A DNA stretch of 64,000 nt from Arthrobacter caoxuetaonis (lineage in GTDB: Bacteria; Actinomycetota; Actinomycetes; Actinomycetales; Micrococcaceae). Made by a program: the position numbers and the translations under genes. The stretch spans positions 2,852,001 to 2,916,000 of the forward strand of contig NZ_CP099466.1 in the NCBI RefSeq assembly GCF_023921125.1. Direction: 5' to 3'. The notes under the pieces were generated by a model. It was not told the DNA's origin. It saw only the letters and a program-made list of their open reading frames with translations, and did no database searches. Positions 18,067-26,875 of the stretch are shown piece by piece; position 1 is the stretch's first letter; every line of letters begins with the position of its first letter.

Positions 18067-18132
18067 CCCATCGAGAGGCCAGTTACGGCTCCTTTGAGCG
18101 CTGAGAAGAGCCGTAACTGGCCTCTCGATGGG
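18067..18132. repeat. perfect 25-bp inverted repeat
   Basis: The arms at 18067-18091 and 18108-18132 are exact reverse complements around a 16-base loop (18092-18107). The element lies between the katA terminator and the 3' end of the convergent carotenoid operon. It could terminate the crt transcript, but it is longer than a typical terminator and has no T-run, which suggests a dispersed palindromic repeat. Confidence 0.85.
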
Positions 18133-18145
18133 GGGGTGGGGCGGG

Positions 18146-19036
18146 CTAGCGGGAGGGCCAATACCAGATCAGCAGCATGGTCACGAGGAAACCGGTCAGG
18201 AAGTTCAGCTTCAGGAACCGCTTCCAGCCGGCGTTGGCTTCCTCTGACTGTTCATCCGGGATGGAGAAGAACGGCAGCAGGTTCACCAGGTACGGCACCG
18301 CCAGCAGTGCACCCAAAAGGGCCGGCCAGGGCGTGAACAGCATCAGGACGCCGGCGGCGGCATAGGCCCCGAAGGCCAGCCGCACCACGGTGCGTGCCCC
18401 CAGGACGGTGGCGATCGAGGAGATTCCGCCCTCCCGGTCCGGGACCACATCCTGTACTGCGCCAAAGGCCTGGCTCGCCATCCCCCACAGGAAGAAGGCA
18501 CCCAGTACGGCCCACAGCCCGGGGCTGAACTGGGCTCCCGCCAGCACGAGGGCGTACACGGCCGGAGAGACAAAGTGTGTGCTGGAAGTAATGGAGTCCA
18601 GGAAGGGCCGTTCCTTGAACCGCAGGCCGGGAGCGCTGTAGGCAATGACGGCGAAGACGCTCACGGCCAGCACCAGCCAGGACAGCGGGGACCCCATCAG
18701 TGCCAGCACTACAAGGAACGGAACGTTGGTGGCCACGGAGGCCCACAGGGTGATCCGGTGGAACCTCCGGTCCAGCAGGGCCCCCTCGACGCCGCCCTTC
18801 CGCGGGTTACGCAGGTCAGATTCGTAGTCAAACACATCGTTGATGCCGTACATCGCCAGGTTGTACGGAATGAGGAAGTACAGCGTCCCGATGATCCAGG
18901 CCGCGTCAATGCCGCCGGCGGTCAGCATGTAGGCCGCCGCAAACGGATAGGCCGTGTTGACCCAGGACAGCGGCCGCGAGGAGACCAGCAGCATACGCAG
19001 CGTGGATCCGGGCGTACGGGTGGCGGGGGCGCTCAT
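18146..19036 (-). CDS. crtEb: lycopene elongase, UbiA-type prenyltransferase
   Basis: A 296-residue polytopic membrane prenyltransferase that adds C5 units to lycopene to make C50 flavuxanthin-type carotenoids. The first Asp-rich motif is NDVFDYESD (66-74) and the second lies around DVVPDREGG; some eight hydrophobic segments are visible. It is last in the crt operon and its ATG overlaps the TGA of crtYf (ATGA). Position after the two small cyclase genes matches the decaprenoxanthin cluster of Corynebacterium glutamicum. Confidence 0.9.
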   Translation of the reverse strand: MSAPATRTPGSTLRMLLVSSRPLSWVNTAYPFAAAYMLTAGGIDAAWIIGTLYFLIPYNLAMYGINDVFDYESDLRNPRKGGVEGALLDRRFHRITLWASVATNVPFLVVLALMGSPLSWLVLAVSVFAVIAYSAPGLRFKERPFLDSITSSTHFVSPAVYALVLAGAQFSPGLWAVLGAFFLWGMASQAFGAVQDVVPDREGGISSIATVLGARTVVRLAFGAYAAAGVLMLFTPWPALLGALLAVPYLVNLLPFFSIPDEQSEEANAGWKRFLKLNFLTGFLVTMLLIWYWPSR

Positions 19037-19371
19037 CGGGTTTCCTCCGGGACGGTAGTCGGACGCGGGGACAGCAGCTCCCAAAGTGCCGGGAGGAGAA
19101 GCACGGCGGCGAGCGGGTAGGCGAAGTCCTCCAGCGGAGCCAGCCCCAGGAACGCACCGGAAATCCGTTCCGGGTTGTAGCCGAAGAGGTCCACCGCAAT
19201 CATCAGGTTGTCAAAGACCGCAGTCAGCAGCAGCAGGACCGCTGCGGTACCGGCGAGCCGGAGCAGGAAGGTGCGGTTGCTGCGCCCGGCACGACGGCGG
19301 CGCAGCAGTGCCGCGGCCAGCACCAGGGCAGCGGGCAGCAGGAAGCAGAGGTTCAGCAGCCAGTACGTCAC
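19033..19371 (-). CDS. crtYf: C50 carotenoid cyclase subunit (CrtYf-like)
   Basis: A 112-residue membrane protein of the small heterodimeric lycopene/carotenoid cyclase family. Three hydrophobic segments are visible (about 5-22, 33-52, 82-102), with PLEDFAYPLAAVL the conserved cyclase region. It works with the adjacent subunit to close the rings of the C50 chain. Its start overlaps the crtYe stop and its stop overlaps the crtEb start. Epsilon, gamma or beta ring specificity cannot be read from sequence. Confidence 0.85.
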   Translation of the reverse strand: MTYWLLNLCFLLPAALVLAAALLRRRRAGRSNRTFLLRLAGTAAVLLLLTAVFDNLMIAVDLFGYNPERISGAFLGLAPLEDFAYPLAAVLLLPALWELLSPRPTTVPEETR

Positions 19372-19718
19372 CGAGTGGCCTCCTGTCCGGAACGGTTCCG
19401 CCCGAAGTGCGCCGCTGCCACTTTCAGCAGGCCGAACAGCACCATGGTGAGGTAGCAGAGGAAGGCGAGGAAAAAGGCTTCCTCCAGCGGCAGGTGCGGC
19501 GCCAGTTCCACTCCGAGCATGAACTGGGTTTCGCCCCGGTAGAAGATGTCCAGCCCGATGCCGAACAGGTCCCAGACAAGGAAGAACGCCAGACCGGCCG
19601 CCAGGAGCACGGCAGCCCGCAGCGGGGCGCCGGAGAAGAACAACAGCTTGAAACGATGGTCCAGCAGCGCCATGCAGCCGATCGAGGCCAGCAGGAACAG
19701 CAGGTACAGGGACCCCAT
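19368..19718 (-). CDS. crtYe: C50 carotenoid cyclase subunit (CrtYe-like)
   Basis: A 116-residue membrane protein with three hydrophobic segments and the family signature LPLEEAFFLAFLCYL near residues 73-88. It also has WDLFGIGLDIF, another conserved patch. The ATG at 19718 shares one base with the crtI TGA (TGATG), and the gene overlaps crtYf by 4 bases. Together they form the heterodimeric cyclase. A longer open frame back into crtI is out of register with the family start. Confidence 0.87.
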   Translation of the reverse strand: MGSLYLLFLLASIGCMALLDHRFKLLFFSGAPLRAAVLLAAGLAFFLVWDLFGIGLDIFYRGETQFMLGVELAPHLPLEEAFFLAFLCYLTMVLFGLLKVAAAHFGRNRSGQEATR

Positions 19719-21322
19719 CAGCCCTGCCGTTCCGCCGCGGTGCCCGGCTCCGGCAGCGCCTCGGTACCCGTTTCGCCCCGCAGCCGCTTGAGGACGAGTT
19801 CCGCGCTGATCAGGCACATGGGCAGCCCAATGCCGGGCAGGGTGGAGCCGCCGGCGTAGAGCAGGTTCGTGACCTTGCGGCTGGCATTGGACCCGCGGAA
19901 AAAGGCTGACTGCTTCAGCACGTGCGCCGGCCCCAGCAGGGTTCCGCGCCAGGAATTGAAGTCTGAGTGGAAGTCGCCCGGGCCAACCGTACGGCGGACG
20001 GTGACCCGCTCGGCCAGGTCGGGGATGTCCGCCCACGAAGCGATCTGCCCAATGACGGTGTCCGCCAGCTTTTCCAGCCCGGGGTCCCCGGCGCCGTCGG
20101 TCCCGCCGGTGCCCAGGCCCGGGTCCGACGGGACCGGGACCAGGACAAACAGGTTCTCCTGGCCTGCCGGTGCGGCGTCGGTGTCGGTGGCGGAGGGCCT
20201 GCAGATGTAAAGCGAAGCCGGATCAGGAACTGACGTGTTCTTGCCAAAGATCTTCTCGAAGTTCGCTTTCCAGTCCTTGGTGAAGAGCAGCGTGTGGTGC
20301 AGCAGCTGGGGCAGTTCGCCGCGGACACCGAGGTGGAGCAGGATGCCCCCGGGACCCGGGATCCGGGATTTCCAGTACTTTTCCGGGTAGGTCTGCAGGG
20401 CCGGCGGAAGCAGGGCGGTTTCGGTGTGGTGCAGGTCCGCGGCAGAGACAACCAGGTCAGCCTCGACCGTGGCGGGGTTGCCGGCGGCATCCCGGTACTC
20501 CACGCCCGTTGCGCGCGCACGCCGCCGGCCGTCCGGCTCCGTCCGGATACGCGTGACGTCTGCATTGACTTGGACTTTCACGCCTTCGGATTCGGCGAGG
20601 GCCGCGATGACGGTAATCAGCCGGTGGAATCCGCCGCGCGGATAAAGCACACCGTCTTCCAGATCCAGGCGGCTCATCAGGTGGTACATGCTCGGGGTCG
20701 TGAACGGGGAGGACCCCAGGAACACGGCCGGGTAGCCCAGGATCTGCCGGATCCGCGGGTCGGTGAACTTACCGGCCACAAAGGAGCTCAGGGGCTGCAG
20801 CAGCAGGCGGGCCAGCCGCGGGCCCCGGGAGAGCACGTCGGGGCGCAGCAGCGGAAGGAAGGAAGCGAAGGTGCTGTAGAGGAAGCGCTTCTTCGCCATG
20901 TCGTAGACGTCGGCAGCCGAGTCCAGATAGGCGGCCAGCCTGGCACCGGCTCCCGGCTCGAGCGATTCGAACAGGGCAATGTTCTTTTCCCGCGTGGCCT
21001 GCACATCCACCGGAGCCCCGTCTCCCTCGAAGTACACCCGGTAGCCGGGGTCCAGCTGCACGAGGTCCAGCTGTTCATCGGCGCTGGTTCCCAGCAGGCG
21101 GAAAAAGTGGTCGAAGACTTCGGGCATCAGGTACCACGACGGACCTGTGTCGAACCGGAATCCGTCTGTTTCCCAGCTGCCGGTGCGCCCGCCCACCGTG
21201 GCATTCTTCTCCAGGACGGTGACTTCGAGGCCATCGCGGGCCAGCAGTGCCGCTGTCGCCAGGCCGGTAATCCCGCCGCCGATCACGACGGCGGTGCGCG
21301 GCTTGGTGGTCTTGTTTCTCAT
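19718..21322 (-). CDS. crtI: phytoene desaturase
   Basis: A 534-residue FAD enzyme that converts phytoene to lycopene in four desaturation steps. The N-terminal dinucleotide fold reads VVIGGGITGLATAALLARDG, followed by GGRTGSW and FRFDTGPSWYLMP. The C-terminal signature is YAGGSTLPGIGLPMC. Length is typical. The ATG at 21322 overlaps the crtB stop (ATGA). A longer in-frame start lies inside crtB and is rejected. Confidence 0.95.
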   Translation of the reverse strand: MRNKTTKPRTAVVIGGGITGLATAALLARDGLEVTVLEKNATVGGRTGSWETDGFRFDTGPSWYLMPEVFDHFFRLLGTSADEQLDLVQLDPGYRVYFEGDGAPVDVQATREKNIALFESLEPGAGARLAAYLDSAADVYDMAKKRFLYSTFASFLPLLRPDVLSRGPRLARLLLQPLSSFVAGKFTDPRIRQILGYPAVFLGSSPFTTPSMYHLMSRLDLEDGVLYPRGGFHRLITVIAALAESEGVKVQVNADVTRIRTEPDGRRRARATGVEYRDAAGNPATVEADLVVSAADLHHTETALLPPALQTYPEKYWKSRIPGPGGILLHLGVRGELPQLLHHTLLFTKDWKANFEKIFGKNTSVPDPASLYICRPSATDTDAAPAGQENLFVLVPVPSDPGLGTGGTDGAGDPGLEKLADTVIGQIASWADIPDLAERVTVRRTVGPGDFHSDFNSWRGTLLGPAHVLKQSAFFRGSNASRKVTNLLYAGGSTLPGIGLPMCLISAELVLKRLRGETGTEALPEPGTAAERQG

Positions 21323-22245
21323 GGCGCCCTTTCGGCGTCGGGTGCGGGGGTCCGGGCCGAAGCGGCCCGGCGCAGGCGGTGGGTCACCACAGCGTCGGCT
21401 GCGATCCGCAGCTTCACGGGGTTGGGTACCCGGATCCTGGTGGTGCGAAGCAGGGACGCCGGGGTGCGGCGCAGCCGCCGGGCAAGTTCGGCGAAGAGTT
21501 CCTGTGCCAGCGCGACGGCGGCGCGGCACGCGCGCGGCAGCTCGGCAATGGCCGCGCCGGACACCCGCAGGTCCGCCTCGATGTCATCAAGGAGGCGGTG
21601 CTTGTCCTTCTCGGTGAAGGCATCCACGGTGACTCCCGGGAAGTAGCTGCGGCCCAGGGCTTCGAAATCCTCGGCAAGGTCGCGGAGGAAGTTCACTTTC
21701 TGGAAGGCAGCACCCAAACGCTGTGCTCCTTCACGCAGCCGTTTTTCCTGGTCGTCGGGGAGCTCGATTCCTTCCAGGAAACACTGCAGGCACATCAACC
21801 CCACCACTTCGGCGGAGCCGTACACGTAGTCGTCAAAGCTGGCCTGGGTGTGTTCGGCGCGGGTGAGGTCTGCCCGCATGGAGGCGAAGAACGGGGCCGT
21901 CAGGTCGGTTCCTATGCCGGTGCGGCGCGCGGTCAGGGCGAAGGCATGGACCACCAGGTTGACGCTGTACCCGGTCCTGATGGCGTTGGCGGTTTCGGCT
22001 TCCAGATCGTCAAGCATGCGGCGTATCTCCGCCGGAGGAATGCCCGCCGCCGACGCGACGCCGTCGACGATTTCGTCTGCCAGCCGGACCAGGGCGTACA
22101 CCGTTTCGATCTGCCGGCGGGTCTGCGGTGGCAGCAGCCGCGAGGCCAGGCCGAACGACGTCGAATAGGCCTTGATCATGACTGCTGCTGTTTCGGCTGC
22201 TGCCCGGTTGTAGAGGGGAAGTCCCGTTTCGTGCGGCATGCTCAC
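21319..22245 (-). CDS. crtB: phytoene synthase
   Basis: A 308-residue squalene/phytoene synthase joining two geranylgeranyl diphosphates. The Asp-rich motifs are LADEIVDGV (about 74-82) and NFLRDLAEDFEALGRSYFP near 180. GTG at 22245 overlaps the crtE TGA (GTGA), and an ATG two codons later is the alternative. It overlaps crtI by 4 bases. Confidence 0.94.
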   Translation of the reverse strand: MSMPHETGLPLYNRAAAETAAVMIKAYSTSFGLASRLLPPQTRRQIETVYALVRLADEIVDGVASAAGIPPAEIRRMLDDLEAETANAIRTGYSVNLVVHAFALTARRTGIGTDLTAPFFASMRADLTRAEHTQASFDDYVYGSAEVVGLMCLQCFLEGIELPDDQEKRLREGAQRLGAAFQKVNFLRDLAEDFEALGRSYFPGVTVDAFTEKDKHRLLDDIEADLRVSGAAIAELPRACRAAVALAQELFAELARRLRRTPASLLRTTRIRVPNPVKLRIAADAVVTHRLRRAASARTPAPDAERAP

Positions 22246-23330
22246 CGGCCCCGGTTCACGGAGCTGGAGACGATGTCGTCCAGCGCGGCAGCCAGGCCAG
22301 CGGGGACGTCGCTGCTGGCCAAGTGGCTGCGGGCACTGGATGCATACTGTGCTGCAAGGTCCTGGGCGTAGTCCTGGGCGCCGCAGTCAACCAGGATCTC
22401 GCGGGCACGGTCGGCGTCGCCGGGACACATGTCCGGCCGGCCGATGAGCCCCGACAGTTCAGCCCAGCAGGGTGTCTGCGCGGCGTAGGCGATCAGGACG
22501 GTGCGCTTGCCTTCACGCAGGTCGCCCATGCTGGATTTCCCGGTGGCGCTTTCGTTGCCGAAGACGCCAAGGAGGTCATCGACCACCTGGTAGGCGATTC
22601 CGGTGTCGCGGCCGAACCGGCCAAGCGCCGCGACGGCGTCCGCACCGGCACCGGCGAGCACCGCGCCTGCCCGCAGCGGTGCTTCGAAGGAGTACACCGC
22701 CGTCTTCAGCCGTTCCATGTCCAGGATCTCGGTGACGGGCGGAGCCCCCGGCGAGAAGGAGAAGTCGACGTCGATCAGCTCTCCGCCGGCGGAGGCAAAG
22801 ACGGCTTCGTCAAGGATTCCGGCGAGCAGCTCCCTGGTTCCCGGATCCGTAGTCACCGAATCGAGCATCCGGAACGCGCCGGTCAGGGCCAGGTCTCCGG
22901 CGATGATGCCGACGGACAGGCCGCGGTGGCGTGCGACCTCCGCGGGTTCTCCGGCAGTTTCGGCCATCCTGCGGTAGACCCCGGAGACGTTGTCCTGTCC
23001 GCGGCGGACAAAATCGAGGTCGATGACATCGTCATGGACGATCAGGGCTGTGTGCAGGAGTTCAAAGGCAGCGCCGACCCGTGCCGCAGCTTCAAGGTCC
23101 GTTCCGCCCAGCTGGGTGTAGGCCGCCAGGACGATCTGCGGACGCAGCCGCTTGCCGCCGACGGTGGATTTTTCGAGCGTCTCCCAGAGGCTAAGGTAGC
23201 TGGAACTGATACGCTCCGCGCGCTCCTTGGCCGCGGCGAAAAACCCGTCCAGGACACGGTCCACCTGCTTTTGGCCAATTCTCTCGTCAAGCAAGTGTTC
23301 TGTCTCCATGCATAAAGTAAACACGCTCAT
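22242..23330 (-). CDS. crtE: geranylgeranyl diphosphate synthase
   Basis: A 362-residue trans-prenyltransferase that supplies GGPP to CrtB. GKRLRP is at 59-64, the first Asp-rich motif HDDVID at 99-104 and the second is VVDDLLGVFG near 250. It is the first gene of the crt operon. Either the ATG at 23330 or another seven codons in (23309, METEHLL) could be the start. No good Shine-Dalgarno precedes either. It is separated from divergent idi by only 14 bases (35 with the inner start). Confidence 0.93.
   Translation of the reverse strand: MSVFTLCMETEHLLDERIGQKQVDRVLDGFFAAAKERAERISSSYLSLWETLEKSTVGGKRLRPQIVLAAYTQLGGTDLEAAARVGAAFELLHTALIVHDDVIDLDFVRRGQDNVSGVYRRMAETAGEPAEVARHRGLSVGIIAGDLALTGAFRMLDSVTTDPGTRELLAGILDEAVFASAGGELIDVDFSFSPGAPPVTEILDMERLKTAVYSFEAPLRAGAVLAGAGADAVAALGRFGRDTGIAYQVVDDLLGVFGNESATGKSSMGDLREGKRTVLIAYAAQTPCWAELSGLIGRPDMCPGDADRAREILVDCGAQDYAQDLAAQYASSARSHLASSDVPAGLAAALDDIVSSSVNRGR
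23313..23318 (+). promoter_or_regulatory. candidate idi -10 element
   Basis: TAAAGT lies about 27 bases before the idi ATG, which also has AGGGGAAG as Shine-Dalgarno. It lies inside or just upstream of crtE, so the two divergent promoters must overlap. No clear -35 is seen. Confidence 0.35.
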
Positions 23331-23344
23331 CGTTAGGGGAAGAA

Positions 23345-23875
23345 ATGCCGCAACGCCGGGAAGAAGTCATTTTGGTAGATAACGGGGGCCAAATGATAGG
23401 TACCGCGGACAAGTCGACGGTCCACACGGCAAATACTCCCCTGCACCTTGCCTTCTCGACGCACGTCTACCATCCGGACGGGCGCCTGCTGGTGACGCGC
23501 CGGGCGCTGGAAAAGCTGACCTGGCCCGGGGTTTGGACGAACTCCTTCTGCGGCCACCCGGGCCCCGGGGAAGCCACGGAAGACGCGGTGGTGCGCCGGG
23601 CTGAACGTGAGCTGGGCCTGCGGCTGCGGGACATCGCCGTCGCCCTTCCGGATTTCCGCTACCGCGCCGTGGATGCCTCCGGCATCGTCGAAAACGAGAT
23701 CTGCCCGGTGTTCACCGCCGTGGCGGAGGCTGATCCTGTGCCAGCCGCGGATGAGGTCATGGACTGGATCTGGGCCGATCCCGGGCAGCTGGCGGAGTCA
23801 GTGCGCCTGACGCCGTGGGCCTTCAGCCCTTGGCTGGTGCTGCAGCTGCCGCTGCTGTACCCCGAAAACGCCTGA
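23345..23875 (+). CDS. idi: isopentenyl-diphosphate delta-isomerase, type 1
   Basis: A 176-residue Nudix-fold enzyme that interconverts IPP and DMAPP, providing the starter and extender for crtE. The catalytic Cys69 is in TNSFCGHP, the Nudix-type helix is EATEDAVVRRAEREL, metal-binding His residues lie in TPLHLAFSTH, and the catalytic Glu is in ENEICPVF. AGGGGAAG precedes the ATG. It overlaps the convergent glycosyltransferase by 53 bases at the 3' end. Confidence 0.94.
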   Translation: MPQRREEVILVDNGGQMIGTADKSTVHTANTPLHLAFSTHVYHPDGRLLVTRRALEKLTWPGVWTNSFCGHPGPGEATEDAVVRRAERELGLRLRDIAVALPDFRYRAVDASGIVENEICPVFTAVAEADPVPAADEVMDWIWADPGQLAESVRLTPWAFSPWLVLQLPLLYPENA

Positions 23876-24599
23876 TCCAGCGCTCCCACGGCGCTTCCTG
23901 GCGCCAGTGCACCGCCAGGGTATGGAAGGCACGGCGGAACCTGCGGACCAGGTTGGCCGGCCCGATAACGGCCCGCGGTGCCATGCCGACAACCAGGGAA
24001 CGGTCCCAGGCGCAGCGGTAATCCAGGCAGAGGTGGGCGGAGAGGCAGACGTCGTCGTGCTGTTCAGCGTCCTTCCGGTGGACCGCTTCCCGAACCGCCC
24101 GCCAGGCCGTGGACCGCATCGCCAGGTTGGAGCCGAACAGCGGCCGGCGCGCGAGCGCCAGGCGCATCGCCTGGTAGTACGAACCCAGATAGAGCCAGCT
24201 CAGCAGCGGCCCGATCCAGCGCGGAAAACCATAGAACCTTCCGGGCCCGCTGAGGGCGGCGAGCTCCGGATCGGCGGCAAAATGTTCTGCTATCCGCTGA
24301 ATCCAATCAGGCGGCAGGACACAGTCGGCGTCGCAGCGGGCTATCACCTCGCCGCGGGCGGCGTCGTAACCCGCGGCTGCCGCTGCCGGAATCCCCGGGC
24401 GCCGTTCAGAAACAACCCGGGCACCGAATTCAGCCGCCACTTCAGCACTGTTGTCCGTGCTGTCGTTGTCCACCACGACGATTTCCAGCGGCTCCACGGC
24501 CTGTTCGGTCAGGGAGGCGAGGCAGCCGCGCAGGGCTTCAGCGTCGTCGAGGCAGGGAATGACAACGCTGACGGCGGGCAGCGGGGCGGGCGCAGGCAT
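23823..24599 (-). CDS. family 2 glycosyltransferase
   Basis: A 258-residue GT-A-fold transferase. It starts with VSVVIPCLDDAEALRGCL, has VVDNDSTDNS for the nucleotide sugar, and the metal-binding DxD at Asp90-Asp92 (RCDADC). A hydrophobic patch around 125-145 may associate with the membrane. It sits against idi and the crt operon; C50 carotenoids are often glycosylated, so a CrtX-like role is possible, but this rests on position only. It overlaps idi tail to tail. Confidence 0.82.
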   Translation of the reverse strand: MPAPAPLPAVSVVIPCLDDAEALRGCLASLTEQAVEPLEIVVVDNDSTDNSAEVAAEFGARVVSERRPGIPAAAAAGYDAARGEVIARCDADCVLPPDWIQRIAEHFAADPELAALSGPGRFYGFPRWIGPLLSWLYLGSYYQAMRLALARRPLFGSNLAMRSTAWRAVREAVHRKDAEQHDDVCLSAHLCLDYRCAWDRSLVVGMAPRAVIGPANLVRRFRRAFHTLAVHWRQEAPWERWIRRFRGTAAAAAAPAKG

Positions 24600-24683
24600 G
24601 TCTGCGATCCTACGTGCATTCGCGGGCGCCGGTTCCGAACCGGATGCTGTGCCTGCCCGGCTGCCCTCGGATACCGTGGCTTT

Positions 24684-25316
24684 ATGATCGACGCACTCCT
24701 CCGCAGACCTGCCAGTGGAGCGGAAGTGGTTTCGGACGCCGTACGGCTCCTGGGAGCGGCCAGCTTGCTGGCCGCTCTGCTGCTGTACGGACCGGTGGAA
24801 TCCGCGCTCTTTGCGCTGGTGCTGATGGGGCTATTGGTATCGCGGTGCCTGCCAGCCGCGCCACTGTTCGATTCGCTGTACGGTCTGACCCTGCTGGTTG
24901 CCGCATGGAGCAGCGTGCTGGACCTCTACGCCAGCATCAGCTGGTGGGACCTGGCTGTGCACTTCGCGGCCACCGGAACCATCGCCGTCATGGCCTGGTA
25001 CCTGCTGGCAGGCTTCGGCGTCGTGACGTGCCGGCCCTCGTCGGGGCGCATCCTGCCCGCCGTCGCCGTTCCCGCCGTCGTCGTCTCCCTCGGCCTGGCC
25101 CTGAGCGTGCTGTGGGAGTTCGGCGAATGGTGGGGCCACACCTACGTCGATGACACCATCAACGTCGGCTACCAGGACACGATGGGTGACCTGGCAGCCG
25201 CCGGCCTGGGCGCGCTGCTCTCCGGCGTCCTCCTGGCGCGGCTCCTGCGCCGTGAACAGGAAACCGCGCCGGGACTAGCTTCCGGCGCGCCGCTTCAGCG
25301 CCGATTCCAGCGCTGA
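24684..25316 (+). CDS. DUF2238-like polytopic membrane protein
   Basis: A 210-residue protein with about five or six transmembrane segments. WWDLAVHFAATG, WEFGEWW and YQDTMGDLAAAGLGALLSG resemble the conserved His/Glu/Asp positions of YjdF/DUF2238 membrane proteins, whose function is unknown. The start at MIDALL (24684) is chosen because the upstream in-frame extension runs antisense to the glycosyltransferase. Its end overlaps the convergent ABC permease by 42 bases. Confidence 0.7.
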   Translation: MIDALLRRPASGAEVVSDAVRLLGAASLLAALLLYGPVESALFALVLMGLLVSRCLPAAPLFDSLYGLTLLVAAWSSVLDLYASISWWDLAVHFAATGTIAVMAWYLLAGFGVVTCRPSSGRILPAVAVPAVVVSLGLALSVLWEFGEWWGHTYVDDTINVGYQDTMGDLAAAGLGALLSGVLLARLLRREQETAPGLASGAPLQRRFQR

Positions 25317-26057
25317 AACCAGGGCGTAAAGCACGATCGAGGCGAGGGTGACCACGACGACCCCGGCCCAGACATGGTCATACCGGGCGCGCGAGACCGC
25401 GGAAACGATCCCGTAGCCCAGGCCCTGTCCCGTTGCCAGCCATTCGGCCAGCAGCGCACCGGTGAGGGCACCCGGAATCGAGACCCGAAGCGCGGTGAAG
25501 AACGCGGGGGCACAGGACGGCAGCGCCACTTTGCGGAACGCATCGAGCCGGCTTCCCCCGTAGACATGCACCACTTCCAGCATGGCCGGGGATGCCGACC
25601 GAAGCCCCGCCACGATGGTCACCAGCGCCGGGAACAGCACAACGATCCCGCCCATGGCGGCCACGGCGGCTTCCTGCCGGCCGAAAACCAGGATGATGAC
25701 CGGTGCCAGCGCCACCAGCGGGACCGAACGCAGCAGCATGGCCATTGGCATCAGCGCCTGTTCCACGCCGCGGAACAGCGTGAAAACGCAGGCCCCGGCG
25801 ACGGCAGCCACCATACCCGCGCTGAACCCCATCGCGGCGTCCAGCAGGGTCTGTCCCAGCTGGCCCATGACCAGCGCCCGGTTCTCCGCAGCGTCGGAAT
25901 CCAGGAAGAGGTACCGCCACACATCCAGCGGTCCCTTGCCGATGTAGCTGGAAACACCAAAGACCTCCAGCATGCCCAGCCACAGTCCGGCCACCACCAG
26001 CAGGGAGACCGCCAGCCCGCCGAATATCCGCCCGGCCCCGCGTACGGCCGCGCCCAT
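25275..26057 (-). CDS. ABC transporter permease (SsuC/TauC type)
   Basis: A 260-residue inner-membrane permease with about six segments. The EAA-type loop that docks the ATPase is seen around VHVYGGSRLDAFRKVALP. It is one of two non-identical permeases in this operon. The ATG at 26057 shares one base with the TGA of the upstream permease (TGATG). The longer open frame is rejected because it lies inside the neighbouring gene. Confidence 0.87.
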   Translation of the reverse strand: MGAAVRGAGRIFGGLAVSLLVVAGLWLGMLEVFGVSSYIGKGPLDVWRYLFLDSDAAENRALVMGQLGQTLLDAAMGFSAGMVAAVAGACVFTLFRGVEQALMPMAMLLRSVPLVALAPVIILVFGRQEAAVAAMGGIVVLFPALVTIVAGLRSASPAMLEVVHVYGGSRLDAFRKVALPSCAPAFFTALRVSIPGALTGALLAEWLATGQGLGYGIVSAVSRARYDHVWAGVVVVTLASIVLYALVSALESALKRRAGS

Positions 26058-26875
26058 CAGAGGCCTCCTGTCCGGACGCCCGACGCCCACGGCGCCGCGA
26101 TCCGGGAGGCGAGCCCCAGGAGGGCGTAGGTTCCCCCGGCCAGGACGGCACACGCCAGTGCCACTCCCCAGACCCTGGCTACCTCCAGCGTCTGCTGCGC
26201 GTTGACCATGGCCGGGCCCAGTCCCCGGTCCACCCCGCCCACGTATTCGCCCAGGACGGCGCCGAGCAGGGCTGCCGGTGCTGCGATCTTCAGTGCCGCA
26301 AACACGGAAGGAACAGCGGCAATGAGCCTGACTTTGAGGAGCTGGTGGATCCGGCGGCCGCCGAAGACAGTCACGACGTCGAGGCAGGCCTTATCGGCGG
26401 CCTTCAGCCCGGCCAGTGCACTCACCATGGTCGTGAAGAAGACGGAAAGCGCTGCCAGCGCGACGGCGGTCCCTGAAGGATCCCCGGTCCGCGGCGGTCC
26501 CAGCACAATGAAGATCACCGGTCCTATCGCCACCACCGGAAGGCAGTAGGTGACCACCGCGAGCTGCACGGCGAGGCGTTCAGCCTGCGGGACCAGCAGT
26601 ACCGCAAAGGCCAGTGCCAGGGCCAGGGCGTTCCCCCAGGCATAGCCTGCACCGGCTTCGGCCAGGGTGACTGACGCATTCCGCCAGTAGAAGCCGAACC
26701 CGTCCTCCCCCATCTGGGACAGAACCTGCCATGGGGTCGGGATGGCACCGGGTGCTCCGCCGCCCGGAGAACCGATCCCCCGCAGGAACGTGGCGGCGCC
26801 GGCCCACCAGAGCGCCAGGAGCGCAGCCGAGCCCAGTACGCCAACGGTCCAGGGCGGCAGGGGTGCGCGCCTCAA
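26057..26875 (-). CDS. ABC transporter permease (SsuC/TauC type)
   Basis: A 272-residue permease with six hydrophobic segments and the EAA loop near [17 protein letters not shown]. It probably forms a heterodimer with the downstream permease. It overlaps the ATPase gene stop by 4 bases and the next permease by 1 base. Confidence 0.87.
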   Translation of the reverse strand: MRRAPLPPWTVGVLGSAALLALWWAGAATFLRGIGSPGGGAPGAIPTPWQVLSQMGEDGFGFYWRNASVTLAEAGAGYAWGNALALALAFAVLLVPQAERLAVQLAVVTYCLPVVAIGPVIFIVLGPPRTGDPSGTAVALAALSVFFTTMVSALAGLKAADKACLDVVTVFGGRRIHQLLKVRLIAAVPSVFAALKIAAPAALLGAVLGEYVGGVDRGLGPAMVNAQQTLEVARVWGVALACAVLAGGTYALLGLASRIAAPWASGVRTGGL

